A stretch of 54,044 bases of DNA from Eubacteriales bacterium. Its GTDB lineage: Bacteria; Bacillota; Clostridia; Oscillospirales; Butyricicoccaceae. Shown here one piece after another: positions 15,780 through 24,311 of this stretch. A program made the position numbers and the translations under genes. The notes beneath the pieces were generated by a model. That model was not told the DNA's origin and did no database searches. It was given only the letters and a program-made list of their open reading frames with translations. Positions within the stretch are counted from its first letter, which is position 1, and every line of letters begins with the position of its first letter. The DNA lies in contig JAUNIY010000005.1 of NCBI GenBank assembly GCA_030523305.1, positions 1 to 54,044 of the forward strand. The letters are read 5' to 3'.

Positions 15780-16104
15780 CAAACCGACGGTTGCGCAGGC
15801 GCTTGCCCGGCTGCAGCTGGAGCTTCAGCTCGCCCGCCGGCAGGATGTTTGCGTGCTCAAGATCATCCATGGTTTCGGTTCCACGGGAAACGGCGGGAAA
15901 ATCCGCGTTGCCGTGCGCAAGCAGTTGCCGGATGATCAGAAGCGGGGACACATCCGGTTTTTTATCCCTGGGGAAAAGCTGACGATATTTGAGGAGGATA
16001 CAAGAAGGCTGCTGCAAATTTGCCCAGCCTTCCGCAAAGATCATGATATTGACCGACACAACAACGGAATCACGGTTGTTGTGCTCAAGGACAAGAAAGG
16101 ATGA
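15742..16104 (+). CDS. Smr-domain protein
   Basis: A 120-residue protein consisting essentially of one Smr (small MutS-related) domain. The motif VLKIIHGFGSTGNGGKIR around residues 35-53 matches the H-G-x-G/T-G core of Smr nucleases, which can nick DNA or cut RNA; the extra turn GSTGNGG is a variation. ATG 15742 is chosen because AAGGAAG precedes it. It overlaps the end of the C26 hydrolase gene by 38 bases, in another frame, and is followed by the cupin gene after six bases. It is the stand-alone form, without a MutS2 ATPase. Confidence 0.83.
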   Translation: MGQQIRQINLEDDKPTVAQALARLQLELQLARRQDVCVLKIIHGFGSTGNGGKIRVAVRKQLPDDQKRGHIRFFIPGEKLTIFEEDTRRLLQICPAFRKDHDIDRHNNGITVVVLKDKKG

Positions 16105-16110
16105 AAAAAC

Positions 16111-16455
16111 ATGATAAACCGAGCAAACGAACAGAACATTGACACCGTTGTCAAGCTGCGCGGTGGAGAAGGGGAAATCACACGGCAGACGCTGATTGCC
16201 CCGGAAGATTCCTGCGGGAAGTTTAAAATGTGCGCAAAGCTCACATTGAACCCGGGATGTACCATTGGGCCGCATGCCCATATGCCGGATGCGGAATTTT
16301 GCTGGCTGCTGGACGGCGAGCTGCTGATTCAGGACGGCGGCCAGGAGCATGTTGTCAAACCCGGCGACGCGTGGATCTGCGGCGACGGCGCATCGCATTA
16401 CACCAAGAACGTTTCCGACCGACCGGCAACCTTCCTCGCTATCGTAGTGGAATGA
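16111..16455 (+). CDS. cupin-domain protein
   Basis: A 114-residue single-domain cupin. Cupin motif 1 reads GPHAHMPDAEFCWLLDGE, with likely metal ligands His, His and Glu. Motif 2 reads KPGDAWICGDGASHY, with the second-motif His at its end. Such small cupins bind metals and small molecules, or act as isomerases or sensors; nothing here fixes the role. It is the last gene of the C26/Smr/cupin group. Confidence 0.85.
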   Translation: MINRANEQNIDTVVKLRGGEGEITRQTLIAPEDSCGKFKMCAKLTLNPGCTIGPHAHMPDAEFCWLLDGELLIQDGGQEHVVKPGDAWICGDGASHYTKNVSDRPATFLAIVVE

Positions 16456-16468
16456 GTCGTCGGACGCA

Positions 16469-16512
16469 AAAAGAACCGGCATGGGAGTGTTTTCCCGTGC
16501 CGGTTCTTCTCT
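16469..16512 (+). terminator. bidirectional terminator
   Basis: AAGAACCGGCA pairs with TGCCGGTTCTT with an inner GGGA/TCCC helix. It lies between the convergent cupin and 3D-domain genes and has A/T runs on both sides. Confidence 0.8.
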
Positions 16513-16519
16513 ATGGTTC

Positions 16520-17350
16520 TTATTTTACAAGGTAAACATTTGCATACTTGACGCCGTATTTGTTCGCAACAGCGTTGCTTTCGACAAAGATATCAATGCG
16601 GTTGCCCTTGATCGCGCCGCCGCGGTCCTCAACTGTATAGGTACCCCAGCCTTCAATGTAAACGGTGGAATACATCGGCAATACGGAGGTATCCGCAGCG
16701 ATGGTGTGATTGACCCGCGGGCTTCTGCCGGAAGCGGTCTTGCCGTCGCCTGCATAGAAGGTCAGCTTATAGTTGCCCATGTAGGTCTTATTTCCCGTGG
16801 AGGAGGAAGGAGTAGTGGTTGCCGTTGTAGAGGAGGAAGACGGCTTGGAGGTGGTCACATACTTCGACGATACGTAACCGGTCTTGCCGTTCACCTTTAC
16901 CTGATACCAGTTGCCGGAAACACCAACTTTGGTAGCGGACTGGCCTTTGCTCATGGTGGTAACGACGCCGTACTTGGTGCCAGGCCCAGAGCGGACGTTC
17001 AGGGAGAGCGTAGAATATACGGTTGTGCTGGATGTGCTTGTGGTGGACGGGGTGGAAGAGGTGCCGGATGACGGATTAGAAGAGCTTCCGTTCGACAGAT
17101 ACTTGTTGTAGATGTATCCGCTCTTACCATTTGCAGTGACCTTCGTCCAGTTGCCGGAGGAACCGTTTACGGTGACGGACTGTCCTTTGCTGACGCAGGT
17201 GACGACAGGGTAATTGTTGCCCGCGCCCGAACGGACGTTGACGCTGGTGTTTGCGGTAGCGCCTGCGGCAAATGCGCCTGCGGTCATGCTGGCGGTGAGC
17301 ACAATGCCGGTTGCAGCAACAACGAGGTATTTTTTGAGATTCTGAAACAT
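16520..17350 (-). CDS. secreted SH3-3D domain cell wall protein
   Basis: A 276-residue exported protein. A signal peptide (residues 1-29, ending TAGAFAA) is followed by two bacterial SH3 domains, each with the SVNVRSGAG or SLNVRSGPG start and a GKxGYxxxKY end. Each SH3 domain is followed by a Ser/Thr-rich linker. The C-terminal 3D domain (about 195-276) has three conserved Asp residues, the last in DRGGAIKGNRIDIF. This 3D fold is shared with YocH, resuscitation-promoting factors and MltA-type muralytic enzymes, so wall turnover is the likely role. AAAGGAG lies six bases before ATG 17350. The promoter and a triple WalR-like box are just upstream. Confidence 0.9.
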   Translation of the reverse strand: MFQNLKKYLVVAATGIVLTASMTAGAFAAGATANTSVNVRSGAGNNYPVVTCVSKGQSVTVNGSSGNWTKVTANGKSGYIYNKYLSNGSSSNPSSGTSSTPSTTSTSSTTVYSTLSLNVRSGPGTKYGVVTTMSKGQSATKVGVSGNWYQVKVNGKTGYVSSKYVTTSKPSSSSTTATTTPSSSTGNKTYMGNYKLTFYAGDGKTASGRSPRVNHTIAADTSVLPMYSTVYIEGWGTYTVEDRGGAIKGNRIDIFVESNAVANKYGVKYANVYLVK

Positions 17351-17400
17351 ATGTAACTCCTTTTGTATGATAGGGCTGCCGGAGCAGCAAGTATTCAATT

Positions 17401-17428
17401 TGTTACGCTTGTGTAACCGATCTGTAAC
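17401..17428 (+). promoter_or_regulatory. triple WalR-like operator
   Basis: TGTTAC at 17401, TGTAAC at 17412 and TGTAAC at 17423, each separated by exactly five bases. This matches the WalR (YycF) consensus TGTWAH-N5-TGTWAH, here in three copies. It lies across the expected transcription start of the 3D-domain gene, on the strand opposite to it. Confidence 0.6.
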
Positions 17429-17430
17429 CT

Positions 17431-17459
17431 ATCATACAGGACGAGACTTCATTTGTCAA
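17431..17459 (-). promoter_or_regulatory. sigma-A promoter of the 3D-domain gene
   Basis: Minus-strand consensus -35 TTGACA at 17454-17459, a 17-base spacer and -10 TATGAT at 17431-17436. Confidence 0.85.
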
Positions 17460-17802
17460 ACAATTCTACATGAAAAAACAAAATTCAGGCGCATTGCACA
17501 AGAAATTTGTGGAAAAATTGGCAGTTTTGGCAATAAAATAGACGTATGTACGCAAAAAGAACGATAAAAACCGCCGGGTGGATATCGGTATCGCCGCCGC
17601 GAACTGCGCCGGTTGGGAGATAGGCAGGACGTGTGGCGGTACGTTTCCGGCAGGGAAAATACCGCCTCGGCGCTTGGGATAACGCTGTATGTTTTGATGA
17701 GAAAATACGGGAAAAGTCATTTTGTAGCGGAAAATGCCCAAAAAACAGGTAAAAAATCGTAAAATTTCATGCGGGATGTGGGGCGGAAAAACGCGCAATG
17801 GG
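17460..17802. other. intergenic stretch without a recognisable gene
   Basis: About 340 bases between the promoters of the 3D-domain gene and of RNase J. Frames open on either strand have no ribosome binding site or protein-like composition. The part 17570-17690 is clearly more GC-rich than its flanks and could be a decayed gene or a structured RNA, but I cannot name one. Confidence 0.5.
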
Positions 17803-17831
17803 TGTACAATTGTTTCAAACTGTGGTATACT
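17803..17831 (+). promoter_or_regulatory. probable promoter of the RNase J gene
   Basis: Extended -10 TGG-TATACT (-10 at 17826-17831) with a weak -35 TGTACA at 17803-17808 and a 17-base spacer. Confidence 0.55.
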
Positions 17832-17837
17832 AACAAC

Positions 17838-18088
17838 AAGTTTTTGACGTTGGGCCGCCTGTGTGGATCGGTATACAGCGGTAGGATGACATGCGCTGAT
17901 ATGTCCTGCTGTTGCCGAGGGCGGTTTCGGATAGATGAATTGCAACAAAACTTCAAAAAATTCAAGCACAGTACGGCTGTGTGCGGTGGCGCGTCTTTGG
18001 CATGTCCAAAGCGTCCTTTTGCTGTGCCTACTTCAGAGGCATGCATACCGTCGGCTGTACGTGCAGCAAAGGATAGTGATATGCATAT
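17838..18088 (+). other. long 5' leader of the RNase J gene
   Basis: About 250 transcribed but apparently untranslated bases. Several short stems are visible, such as GACAT with ATGTC around 17890 and TTTGG with CCAAA around 17995. No known riboswitch is recognised. A structured leader could let RNase J act on its own mRNA (inference). Confidence 0.4.
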
Positions 18089-19747
18089 ATGAAAGAAAAA
18101 CTGAAGATTATACCGTTGGGCGGACTCAATGAAATCGGTAAGAACATGACGGTGATTGAGTATGGACAGGATATTTTTGTCATTGACTGCGGCTTGGCGT
18201 TTCCAGACAACGAGCTGTTGGGTGTTGACTTGGTTATCCCGGACATCACGTATTTGCGTCGGCACAAAAACAAGGTGCGCGGCATTGTCATTACCCATGG
18301 ACACGAGGATCACATCGGCGCGCTGCCGTATGTGCTCAAGGAGCTGCATGTCCCGGTGTATTGCACCCGGCTGGCTGCGGGTATCCTCAATTCCAAGTTT
18401 GAGGAGCACCGCATGACCAAGCAGGTCAAGATCAACTGTGTTAAGGCAGGGGATCATATCCGGCTGGGCTGTTTTGACATTGAGCTGATCCACACCAACC
18501 ATTCGATTGCGGATGCAGTTGCGCTGGCCATTCAGACGCCGATGGGTATGATTATCCACACCGGCGACTTCAAGATTGATCCAACGCCGGTTTCGGGCGA
18601 AATGATCGACTTGACCCGCTTTGGCGAGCTGGGCAGGAAGGGCGTGCTTGCGCTCATGAGCGATTCGACCAATGTAGAGCGTTCCGGTTATACGCCGAGT
18701 GAGTTGGAAGTCGGAAAAACGTTTGAAGCGCAGTTTAAAGGCTGCGAACAGCGTATTATCATTGCTACGTTCGCTTCCAATATTTATCGCGTGCAGCAGG
18801 TTGTAGACGCCGCGGCGCACCATGGCAGAAAGGTTGCAATCTGCGGGCGCAGCATGGAAAACATTGCAAAGGTCGCCATGGAGCTGGGCTATCTCACCGC
18901 ACCGAAGAATGTGCTGATCGACATTTCCGAAATCAGCCGGTATCCGAAGAGCAAGGTTGTCGTTGTGTGCACCGGCTCACAGGGCGAAGCGATGAGCGCG
19001 CTGTACCGTATGGCGTTTTCCAGCCACAAACAGGTAGAGATCACAGCGGGCGATAAGGTGATTATTTCCGCTTCGGCCATCCCGGGCAATGAGAAATCAG
19101 TCACCAAGATGATCAACGAGCTGAGCAAGAAGGGCGCGGAGGTGGTCTATGACCGCCAGGCGATCATCCATGTATCTGGCCATGCCTGCTGCGAAGAGCT
19201 GAAGCTTATGCTGGCGCTGGTCAAGCCGAAGTATTTTATCCCGGTACACGGCGAATACCGTATGCTGCGCCGCCATGGCGAGCTGGCGGTTCAGACTGGC
19301 GTAGATCCGCGCCGTGTTATCATTGCGGATATCGGCCGACCGATTGAAATCACGGCCAAAACTGCCCGTCTGGCGAATCCGGTCCCGTCCGGCAAGGTAT
19401 TGGTGGATGGCTTTGGTATCGGCGATGTCGGTACAGCCGTCCTGCGCGACCGAAAGCATCTGTCGGAGGACGGCCTGCTGGTTGTCGTTGTCACATTGGA
19501 CAGCGAGAGCGGCATTGTCATTGCAGGACCGGATATCGTATCGCGCGGTTTTATCTATGTCAAGGAGGCGGAGGATCTGATGGAAGAGCTTCGCCGTATT
19601 TCCCAGCGCGCGCTGGACCGCTGCCTGGATGAAGATGTCCGCGATTGGACGACCATCAAGGCAAATGTGAAAAATGACCTGTCGGAATATCTGTACCGCA
19701 AGACCAAGCGCAGCCCGATGATCCTTCCGGTCATTATGGAAATTTGA
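18089..19747 (+). CDS. rnjA: ribonuclease J
   Basis: A 552-residue metallo-beta-lactamase/beta-CASP ribonuclease with 5'-3' exo- and endonuclease activity, central to RNA decay in Firmicutes. The metal-binding HGHEDHIGALPY is at about residues 70-81, HTGDFKID near 163, and MSDSTNVERSG near 188. The beta-CASP motif VHVSGHA-type strand (IIHVSGHACCEELKL) near 365 precedes YFIPVHGEYRML. The C-terminal domain is complete. AAAGGA lies 14 bases or more before ATG 18089, which is long. Bacillus has RNases J1 and J2; a single copy is in this window and I assign rnjA by similarity in length and motifs. Confidence 0.93.
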   Translation: MKEKLKIIPLGGLNEIGKNMTVIEYGQDIFVIDCGLAFPDNELLGVDLVIPDITYLRRHKNKVRGIVITHGHEDHIGALPYVLKELHVPVYCTRLAAGILNSKFEEHRMTKQVKINCVKAGDHIRLGCFDIELIHTNHSIADAVALAIQTPMGMIIHTGDFKIDPTPVSGEMIDLTRFGELGRKGVLALMSDSTNVERSGYTPSELEVGKTFEAQFKGCEQRIIIATFASNIYRVQQVVDAAAHHGRKVAICGRSMENIAKVAMELGYLTAPKNVLIDISEISRYPKSKVVVVCTGSQGEAMSALYRMAFSSHKQVEITAGDKVIISASAIPGNEKSVTKMINELSKKGAEVVYDRQAIIHVSGHACCEELKLMLALVKPKYFIPVHGEYRMLRRHGELAVQTGVDPRRVIIADIGRPIEITAKTARLANPVPSGKVLVDGFGIGDVGTAVLRDRKHLSEDGLLVVVVTLDSESGIVIAGPDIVSRGFIYVKEAEDLMEELRRISQRALDRCLDEDVRDWTTIKANVKNDLSEYLYRKTKRSPMILPVIMEI

Positions 19748-19769
19748 TTTTTCTATCCGAACAAACGAA

Positions 19770-19801
19770 AAAAATTGCCCCGAAGCCATTGGCTTCGGGG
19801 C
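19770..19801 (-). terminator. terminator between rnjA and the histidine kinase gene
   Basis: GCCCCGAAGCC (19777-19787) pairs with GGCTTCGGGGC (19791-19801). On the minus strand it is followed by AATTTTTTTC, so it best serves the kinase operon; on the plus strand the T-run is poor. Confidence 0.85.
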
Positions 19802-19858
19802 TTGCTTGTTCATGCGGAAAGGACACTTTGTGATGCAGCCAGCCGGTTGTGTCGGGTG

Positions 19859-22234
19859 TTATGTCGTTGCCAGGGAAGCAGGATCCGTCCATTTGGGAAT
19901 CGAGACGATGGCCTTGAACAAATCGCCGTCGATTTCCACGTGGCAGCTGCCGCCCATCAGTTCGGCAAGGCTTTGCGCAATCGACAGGCCCAAGCCGCTG
20001 CCTTCCGTATGGCGAGAACGGTCGCCGCGTGTGAACCGCTGCATCAGCTCATCGGCAGAAATGTTCAGCTCTACCGCAGAAATGTTTTTCATCGTTACGG
20101 TGACGAAATCGCCTGTGGATTCCATATCGATATAGATCCGGCTGCTCGGCGCGGCATAGCGTGTGAAGTTGGAAATCAAGTTATCCAAAATACGCCAGAG
20201 CAGTCTTCCGTCGGCTAAGACGTACATCGGCGGTGTGGAGCGGATGCGGACATCCAAGCCTGCCTTTTCGATGTGTTCCGAACGTTCGCCCAGTGCCTGC
20301 CGCAGCAGCGCATCAAAATCGGTCTGTGCCAACTCCAGCTGCATGGCGCCGCTGCTTGCCTTGGATGCATCGAATAAATCAAGGGTCAATGTGCGCAGGC
20401 GTTGCGCCTTTTGGTCGAGCACGGCGATATATTCCTGTGCGGTTGCATCTGGAATATTGCACTTCTTTAGCAGATCGATATACGTGATGATGCTGGTCAG
20501 CGGCGTTTTGATATCGTGCGATACATTGGAAATCAGCTCGGATTTCAGCCGTTCGGATTTGACGGCAGTCGTAACGGCGTCCTGCAATCCTTCGGAAATC
20601 TGGTTCAGATTGTCCGCTAGGCCATTGATTTCCGGCCCACCGCCGTTGAGTTTGATTTTTGTATCCGTCCTGCCGGCACGGATGTCGGCGGCGGCTTGCG
20701 TAATGGTTTCAAACCGGTCGGCTGCGCGGATACCATAGAAAATTGCGAAACATACAATGAAAATCAATGGCAATGTAATGCAAGCCGGTTCATAGGAAAC
20801 CGCCATGAGCAGGAATGCACAGATGGCATATACAACCGCGACGCCCACGCTGAGCAGGACAATTTTCATACGCAGCGGCGAAGTGCGTACCTGCTGATAC
20901 AGCCAGACGATGCCGCCTGCGATGTACCTTTTACACAGCTTGCGGATCAACCGCCAGCAAATCCAGCCGTTTGCCCATTGTTTTGCCTTGATGCGGCGCG
21001 CCTGTGACAACACAAGAAGCAGGCCGGAGGCGGCAAACAACATGGTAGTGCTACAAAGCAGCATATACTTCGCGGAAGCAGTTGTATAGCCCCAGATATC
21101 GATCAGTTCGAGCACAAGAGCAATCCATGCCGCAAGGATACAGAAGAACAGGATATACAGCACTTCCGCCCAAATGCGGTCATACCAGACGAGATATGCT
21201 TTGTCGTCGTTCGGCCGCCTGCCGGCGCCGCAGCAAAGGACGATCAGGCACAGCAAAAAGACAATTCCCGCGACACATTCGATTGCGACAAGCAAAAGAA
21301 GATGGTTATGGGTCTCTGCCCATTCGTCTTGCATGCTTTGCAGAACATCCGGCTTCATGGCAATATACACTTGACTGTTGTAGAAATCGCTGGATGCGTC
21401 ATATGGCGCAACGTTGTTCGTATATTCATAGCCGAGGGCATCCAGTACAGTGTGATCGACGGTATCGCTGTAAAAACTGACATCATAGGAGGAGATTTTG
21501 CAGACCAGAAAATAACCGGAGCCGTTTTCGGTCATATTCTGAGCGTCTGCCGCGGATACATTGGACGGGATGGCGCCGCCCGAAGAATTGCCGACATGAT
21601 AGGCATAGTAATCGTATTTTGTCTGATAGTCAAAAGATTTCTCGGTAAATACGTCGAGCTGATCCAGCTGATCCTGGATCAACTGATTGCGGAAGTATTG
21701 GTATACGCCACGATTGTAGCTGAGCCAATCTCTGAAGTTGTAAGCGTCTCCGGAATCGGAGATGTATCCATAAGATTCTGCCTTTGTGACCACGTCGTTC
21801 AATATTTCATCGGTCAGATAATTGTCGCTGCCTTCTTCTGCGGGATAATGGGTACGTATGCTCTCCGCTTCTTCATTGCTGAAGTTGTCATCTATTGCAG
21901 AGTCATAGAACGTATCAAAATATTCCGAGTAGATATTGGCAATCAACGCTTCCTCATCAATAGAATCCCCAGCTTTGATTGTGGCCTCGTCGGCATAGCT
22001 TGTGCTATACAGCAGTTCCTGTGCCGAATCGTACAGATCCCGCGCGAGGTAAGTTGCCGGTAGATCCTTGTGAAGTACCATACCGGCGTCCATCATTGTG
22101 AGATTGTTTCCGGTTGCATATTGTGCAAACGAAGCCGCCTGCCATGCAGCCAAGCCTGCCATGAGCAGGGCAAGCAGCCATGCAGCAGCCTTAACCCAGC
22201 TGCTTCGGGTGAAGTTTTTCCACTTTGTAGCCAA
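19859..22234 (-). CDS. membrane sensor histidine kinase
   Basis: A 791-residue sensor kinase. One membrane helix (about 13-35) precedes an extracellular domain of roughly 270 acidic, Tyr-rich residues. A group of several membrane helices (about 315-510) follows, with a HAMP-like linker. The DHp motif SHDIKTPLTSI has its His near residue 572, and the ATPase domain has the N box NLISNF and the G box GSGLGLSIA. The extracellular region is unlike the sensors I know, so the signal is unknown. The start is TTG 22234, overlapping the regulator gene by 44 bases; no ATG lies near. The overlap implies coupled synthesis with its response regulator. Confidence 0.9.
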   Translation of the reverse strand: MATKWKNFTRSSWVKAAAWLLALLMAGLAAWQAASFAQYATGNNLTMMDAGMVLHKDLPATYLARDLYDSAQELLYSTSYADEATIKAGDSIDEEALIANIYSEYFDTFYDSAIDDNFSNEEAESIRTHYPAEEGSDNYLTDEILNDVVTKAESYGYISDSGDAYNFRDWLSYNRGVYQYFRNQLIQDQLDQLDVFTEKSFDYQTKYDYYAYHVGNSSGGAIPSNVSAADAQNMTENGSGYFLVCKISSYDVSFYSDTVDHTVLDALGYEYTNNVAPYDASSDFYNSQVYIAMKPDVLQSMQDEWAETHNHLLLLVAIECVAGIVFLLCLIVLCCGAGRRPNDDKAYLVWYDRIWAEVLYILFFCILAAWIALVLELIDIWGYTTASAKYMLLCSTTMLFAASGLLLVLSQARRIKAKQWANGWICWRLIRKLCKRYIAGGIVWLYQQVRTSPLRMKIVLLSVGVAVVYAICAFLLMAVSYEPACITLPLIFIVCFAIFYGIRAADRFETITQAAADIRAGRTDTKIKLNGGGPEINGLADNLNQISEGLQDAVTTAVKSERLKSELISNVSHDIKTPLTSIITYIDLLKKCNIPDATAQEYIAVLDQKAQRLRTLTLDLFDASKASSGAMQLELAQTDFDALLRQALGERSEHIEKAGLDVRIRSTPPMYVLADGRLLWRILDNLISNFTRYAAPSSRIYIDMESTGDFVTVTMKNISAVELNISADELMQRFTRGDRSRHTEGSGLGLSIAQSLAELMGGSCHVEIDGDLFKAIVSIPKWTDPASLATT

Positions 22235-22910
22235 TTCCCCACACCACCTTTACATATTTTGGGTCCTTCGGGTTGATTTCGATTTTTTCCCGAATACGGC
22301 GGATATGGACAGCAACCGTATTTTCCGGATTGTAAGCTGGTTCGCTCCACACAGCTTCATAGATCTGGGAAATGGAGAACACCTGACCGGCGTGCTGCGT
22401 CAAAAAGCACAGAATACCGTATTCGCGCGGCGTCAGGCTAATCGGTTCGCCGTCAACGGTGACGGTTTTGGATGCGTCGTCAATGACCAGCTCGCCCGTG
22501 CGGTACACTTTTGCGGTGGTTTCCGGTTCCGACATGCCGCCGAGCGAGGTATACCGCCGCAGTTGGGATTTGACACGTGCCATCAACTCGGCCGGATTAA
22601 ACGGCTTTGTGACGTAATCGTCTGCGCCTACGGTCAGACCATCGATTTTATCCACATCTTCGCTTTTGGCAGAAAGCATGATAACGGGGATGTTTTGGGT
22701 CTGCCGGAGAATTTCTGTAGCGCGCATGCCATCCATCCCCGGCATCATGATGTCCATGATAATCAGGTGGATGGTCTGTTGCTGGCACAGTTCCAGCGCT
22801 TCCAGCCCATCGTGCGCTTCCAGCGCTTCATAGCCTGCGGCACGCAGGTAAATGCCAATGGCGCGGGCAATTGCCGGATCATCGTCGCAGACAAGTACGC
22901 GGTAATTCAT
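22191..22910 (-). CDS. OmpR/PhoB-family response regulator
   Basis: A 239-residue two-domain regulator. The receiver has the acidic pair DDD at residues 9-11, the phospho-accepting Asp in IIMDIMMPGMDG near 53, the Ser/Thr in MLSAKS and the Lys in TKPF. The C-terminal winged helix has LTPREYGILCFL and the VHIRRIREKIE recognition helix. AGGAGG lies nine bases before ATG 22910, so the longer open frame upstream is not used. It is the first gene of the two-gene operon with the kinase downstream; target genes are unknown, and the membrane and LxxG operon further along is only one guess. Confidence 0.94.
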   Translation of the reverse strand: MNYRVLVCDDDPAIARAIGIYLRAAGYEALEAHDGLEALELCQQQTIHLIIMDIMMPGMDGMRATEILRQTQNIPVIMLSAKSEDVDKIDGLTVGADDYVTKPFNPAELMARVKSQLRRYTSLGGMSEPETTAKVYRTGELVIDDASKTVTVDGEPISLTPREYGILCFLTQHAGQVFSISQIYEAVWSEPAYNPENTVAVHIRRIREKIEINPKDPKYVKVVWGIGYKVEKLHPKQLG

Positions 22911-23060
22911 CAGGTGGTCCTCCTTGCTGTCTATGGGTATAGGATACGGGATGTTCTTTACAAAGCATATCACAAATTTCTTAATATTTTTTGAAGATGG
23001 GAAAATTTGATTGTCATCCGGCCGGAATATCGTGTGCAGCGGCGCAGAAAAAAGACAACG

Positions 23061-23100
23061 AAAAAACATCCCCACAGCGGTCGTGTAAGCTGCGGGGATG
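23061..23100 (-). terminator. terminator of the 69-residue protein gene
   Basis: CATCCCCACAGC pairs with GCTGCGGGGATG. On the minus strand it is followed by TTTTTTCG. It lies 58 bases past the stop of the small gene. Confidence 0.85.
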
Positions 23101-23157
23101 CCTTTACAAAGAAAAGAGATAGGAAAAATAGGTATGAAAAAATAGGTGAAAGCAAAA

Positions 23158-23367
23158 TTAACGGTAAGATGAAGCGATCGAAATTTCCATATCATGATGC
23201 GATGCGCGCCTGTAAGCGCCCGCAATGCGTGGGTCGTTCATGCCGATATACGCTGCAATATGCCCCTTGGGTTCATGGTTCGGAGCAAGCGCATCATTCA
23301 AATAATAATGGAGCTGATCGACTTGGCCGGTTTTTGCCATCTGGTTTAATTCTCCGAGGATTCCCAT
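23158..23367 (-). CDS. uncharacterised 69-residue protein
   Basis: I do not recognise this protein. It starts at ATG 23367 with AAAGGAAG upstream, begins MGILGELNQMAKTGQV, has no signal peptide or membrane segment, and contains several His and Tyr residues and an Arg-rich part near the end. It has its own near-consensus promoter, an operator-like palindrome in the leader and a strong terminator, so the gene looks real and independently expressed. Function unknown. Confidence 0.72.
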   Translation of the reverse strand: MGILGELNQMAKTGQVDQLHYYLNDALAPNHEPKGHIAAYIGMNDPRIAGAYRRASHHDMEISIASSYR

Positions 23368-23393
23368 ATAAATCGCTTCCTTTCTGAATCAAC

Positions 23394-23407
23394 ATGATTC
23401 GAATCAT
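23394..23407. promoter_or_regulatory. 14-base perfect palindrome in the leader
   Basis: ATGATTC directly followed by GAATCAT, between the promoter and start codon of the 69-residue gene. It could be a repressor site or a small RNA hairpin. Confidence 0.4.
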
Positions 23408-23456
23408 AGAGAACCGTTCTTTTTTGAGCGTTGCCCATCGGCTCTCTTCGTGTAGT

Positions 23457-23485
23457 ATCATAGCCTTTTTGGTAACGTTTGTCAC
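23457..23485 (-). promoter_or_regulatory. promoter of the 69-residue protein gene
   Basis: Minus-strand -35 GTGACA at 23480-23485, a 17-base spacer and -10 TATGAT at 23457-23462. Confidence 0.65.
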
Positions 23486-24119
23486 GATGCAAAATTACTG
23501 AAATCTACAGGTTTTGCAGGAATTTATTTTGCAAGATTCACAGAAATTTGGTGAAAAAATGTTGCGAAAAGGAAATCTGCATAAAAAATACTGAAAATAC
23601 GGGGAAGTCTTGCAAAGTTTGAATGTTTGTTCAAATAAAATGCAAGGGAGCGCGACAGAAAAATTACGGAAAGTATTGTGAGCAGAAGAAAATGACTTAA
23701 AAAGTGGTTGAAAGGTTACGAAAATGTTTTCAAGTGCGCCTGGAAGACCTGCTGTATTTGAAAAAATACGCATGTGCGACGGCGCAGATATTGGTTGCGC
23801 AGCACAGACGGACAGTCAGAAAATGTAGCGGAATTGAGGTGAAAATACCAGCGCATTACTGGGGATTGGATGATGCGGGCAGATGGGCCGGAAAGAAGGA
23901 AGAGGCTGCAACAGGATAAATGGAATCTCCTGTTGTTATCATAGACAGATAACTATACATTCAAACAAATGTCAAAGGAATGTTAGAAAAAAGATTTTTC
24001 CCTTGATCGGTGCAGCAGCAAAGTCAAAACGAGGGCGTTTGTTGGGATGAGCCGCAGGATGGGGAAATTTGGATATATTTTGAAATCATTTTTCGATAGA
24101 AGATTTGTGTGGAAAATTG
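23486..24119. other. long AT-rich stretch with no convincing gene
   Basis: About 630 bases. A 71-codon plus-strand frame at 23704-23919 starts at GTG without a ribosome binding site and is not protein-like enough to call. A minus-strand TTGACA-17-TTATCT pair near 23940-23980 could be a promoter and is followed by a small AACAGGA/TCCTGTT hairpin near 23910-23936. Nothing else can be supported. Confidence 0.5.
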
Positions 24120-24162
24120 TGTAATATTACATATAGTAACAAAATAGGCGGTATGCTATACT
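24120..24162 (+). promoter_or_regulatory. promoter with a palindrome at its -35 region
   Basis: The palindrome TGTAATATTACA at 24120-24131 lies upstream of an extended -10, TGC-TATACT, with the -10 at 24157-24162. The -35 is poor, so activation at the palindrome is possible. Confidence 0.5.
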
Positions 24163-24213
24163 GTAAATAGAAAATATAGGGGATAGTATTGAGAATGAGG
24201 TGAATTCGATACT

Positions 24214-24264
24214 ATGGATGATGCTTCCGACAATCCTGTTTGTCAGCTGGGTGTTAAAAAATGA
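24214..24264 (+). CDS. possible 16-residue leader peptide
   Basis: GAGGTGA lies ten bases before ATG 24214, which opens MDDASDNPVCQLGVKK and stops at TGA 24262-24264. The stop overlaps an ATG in the lipoprotein frame. The good ribosome site and the overlap suggest a leader peptide. An alternative frame from GTG 24200 reads like a short membrane peptide, so this call is weak. Confidence 0.3.
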   Translation: MDDASDNPVCQLGVKK

Positions 24265-24311
24265 ATCGCGCAAAAGAAGGATATGCTTGGAGGCGAAAGG
24301 GGGCATGTACA

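Noticed and set aside
17466..17969. A 167-codon minus-strand frame before RNase J
   Set aside because: No ribosome site, odd composition, runs across the RNase J promoter and leader.
23704..23919. A 71-codon plus-strand frame in the AT-rich gap
   Set aside because: Starts at GTG with no ribosome site and reads like random sequence; could still be a decayed gene.
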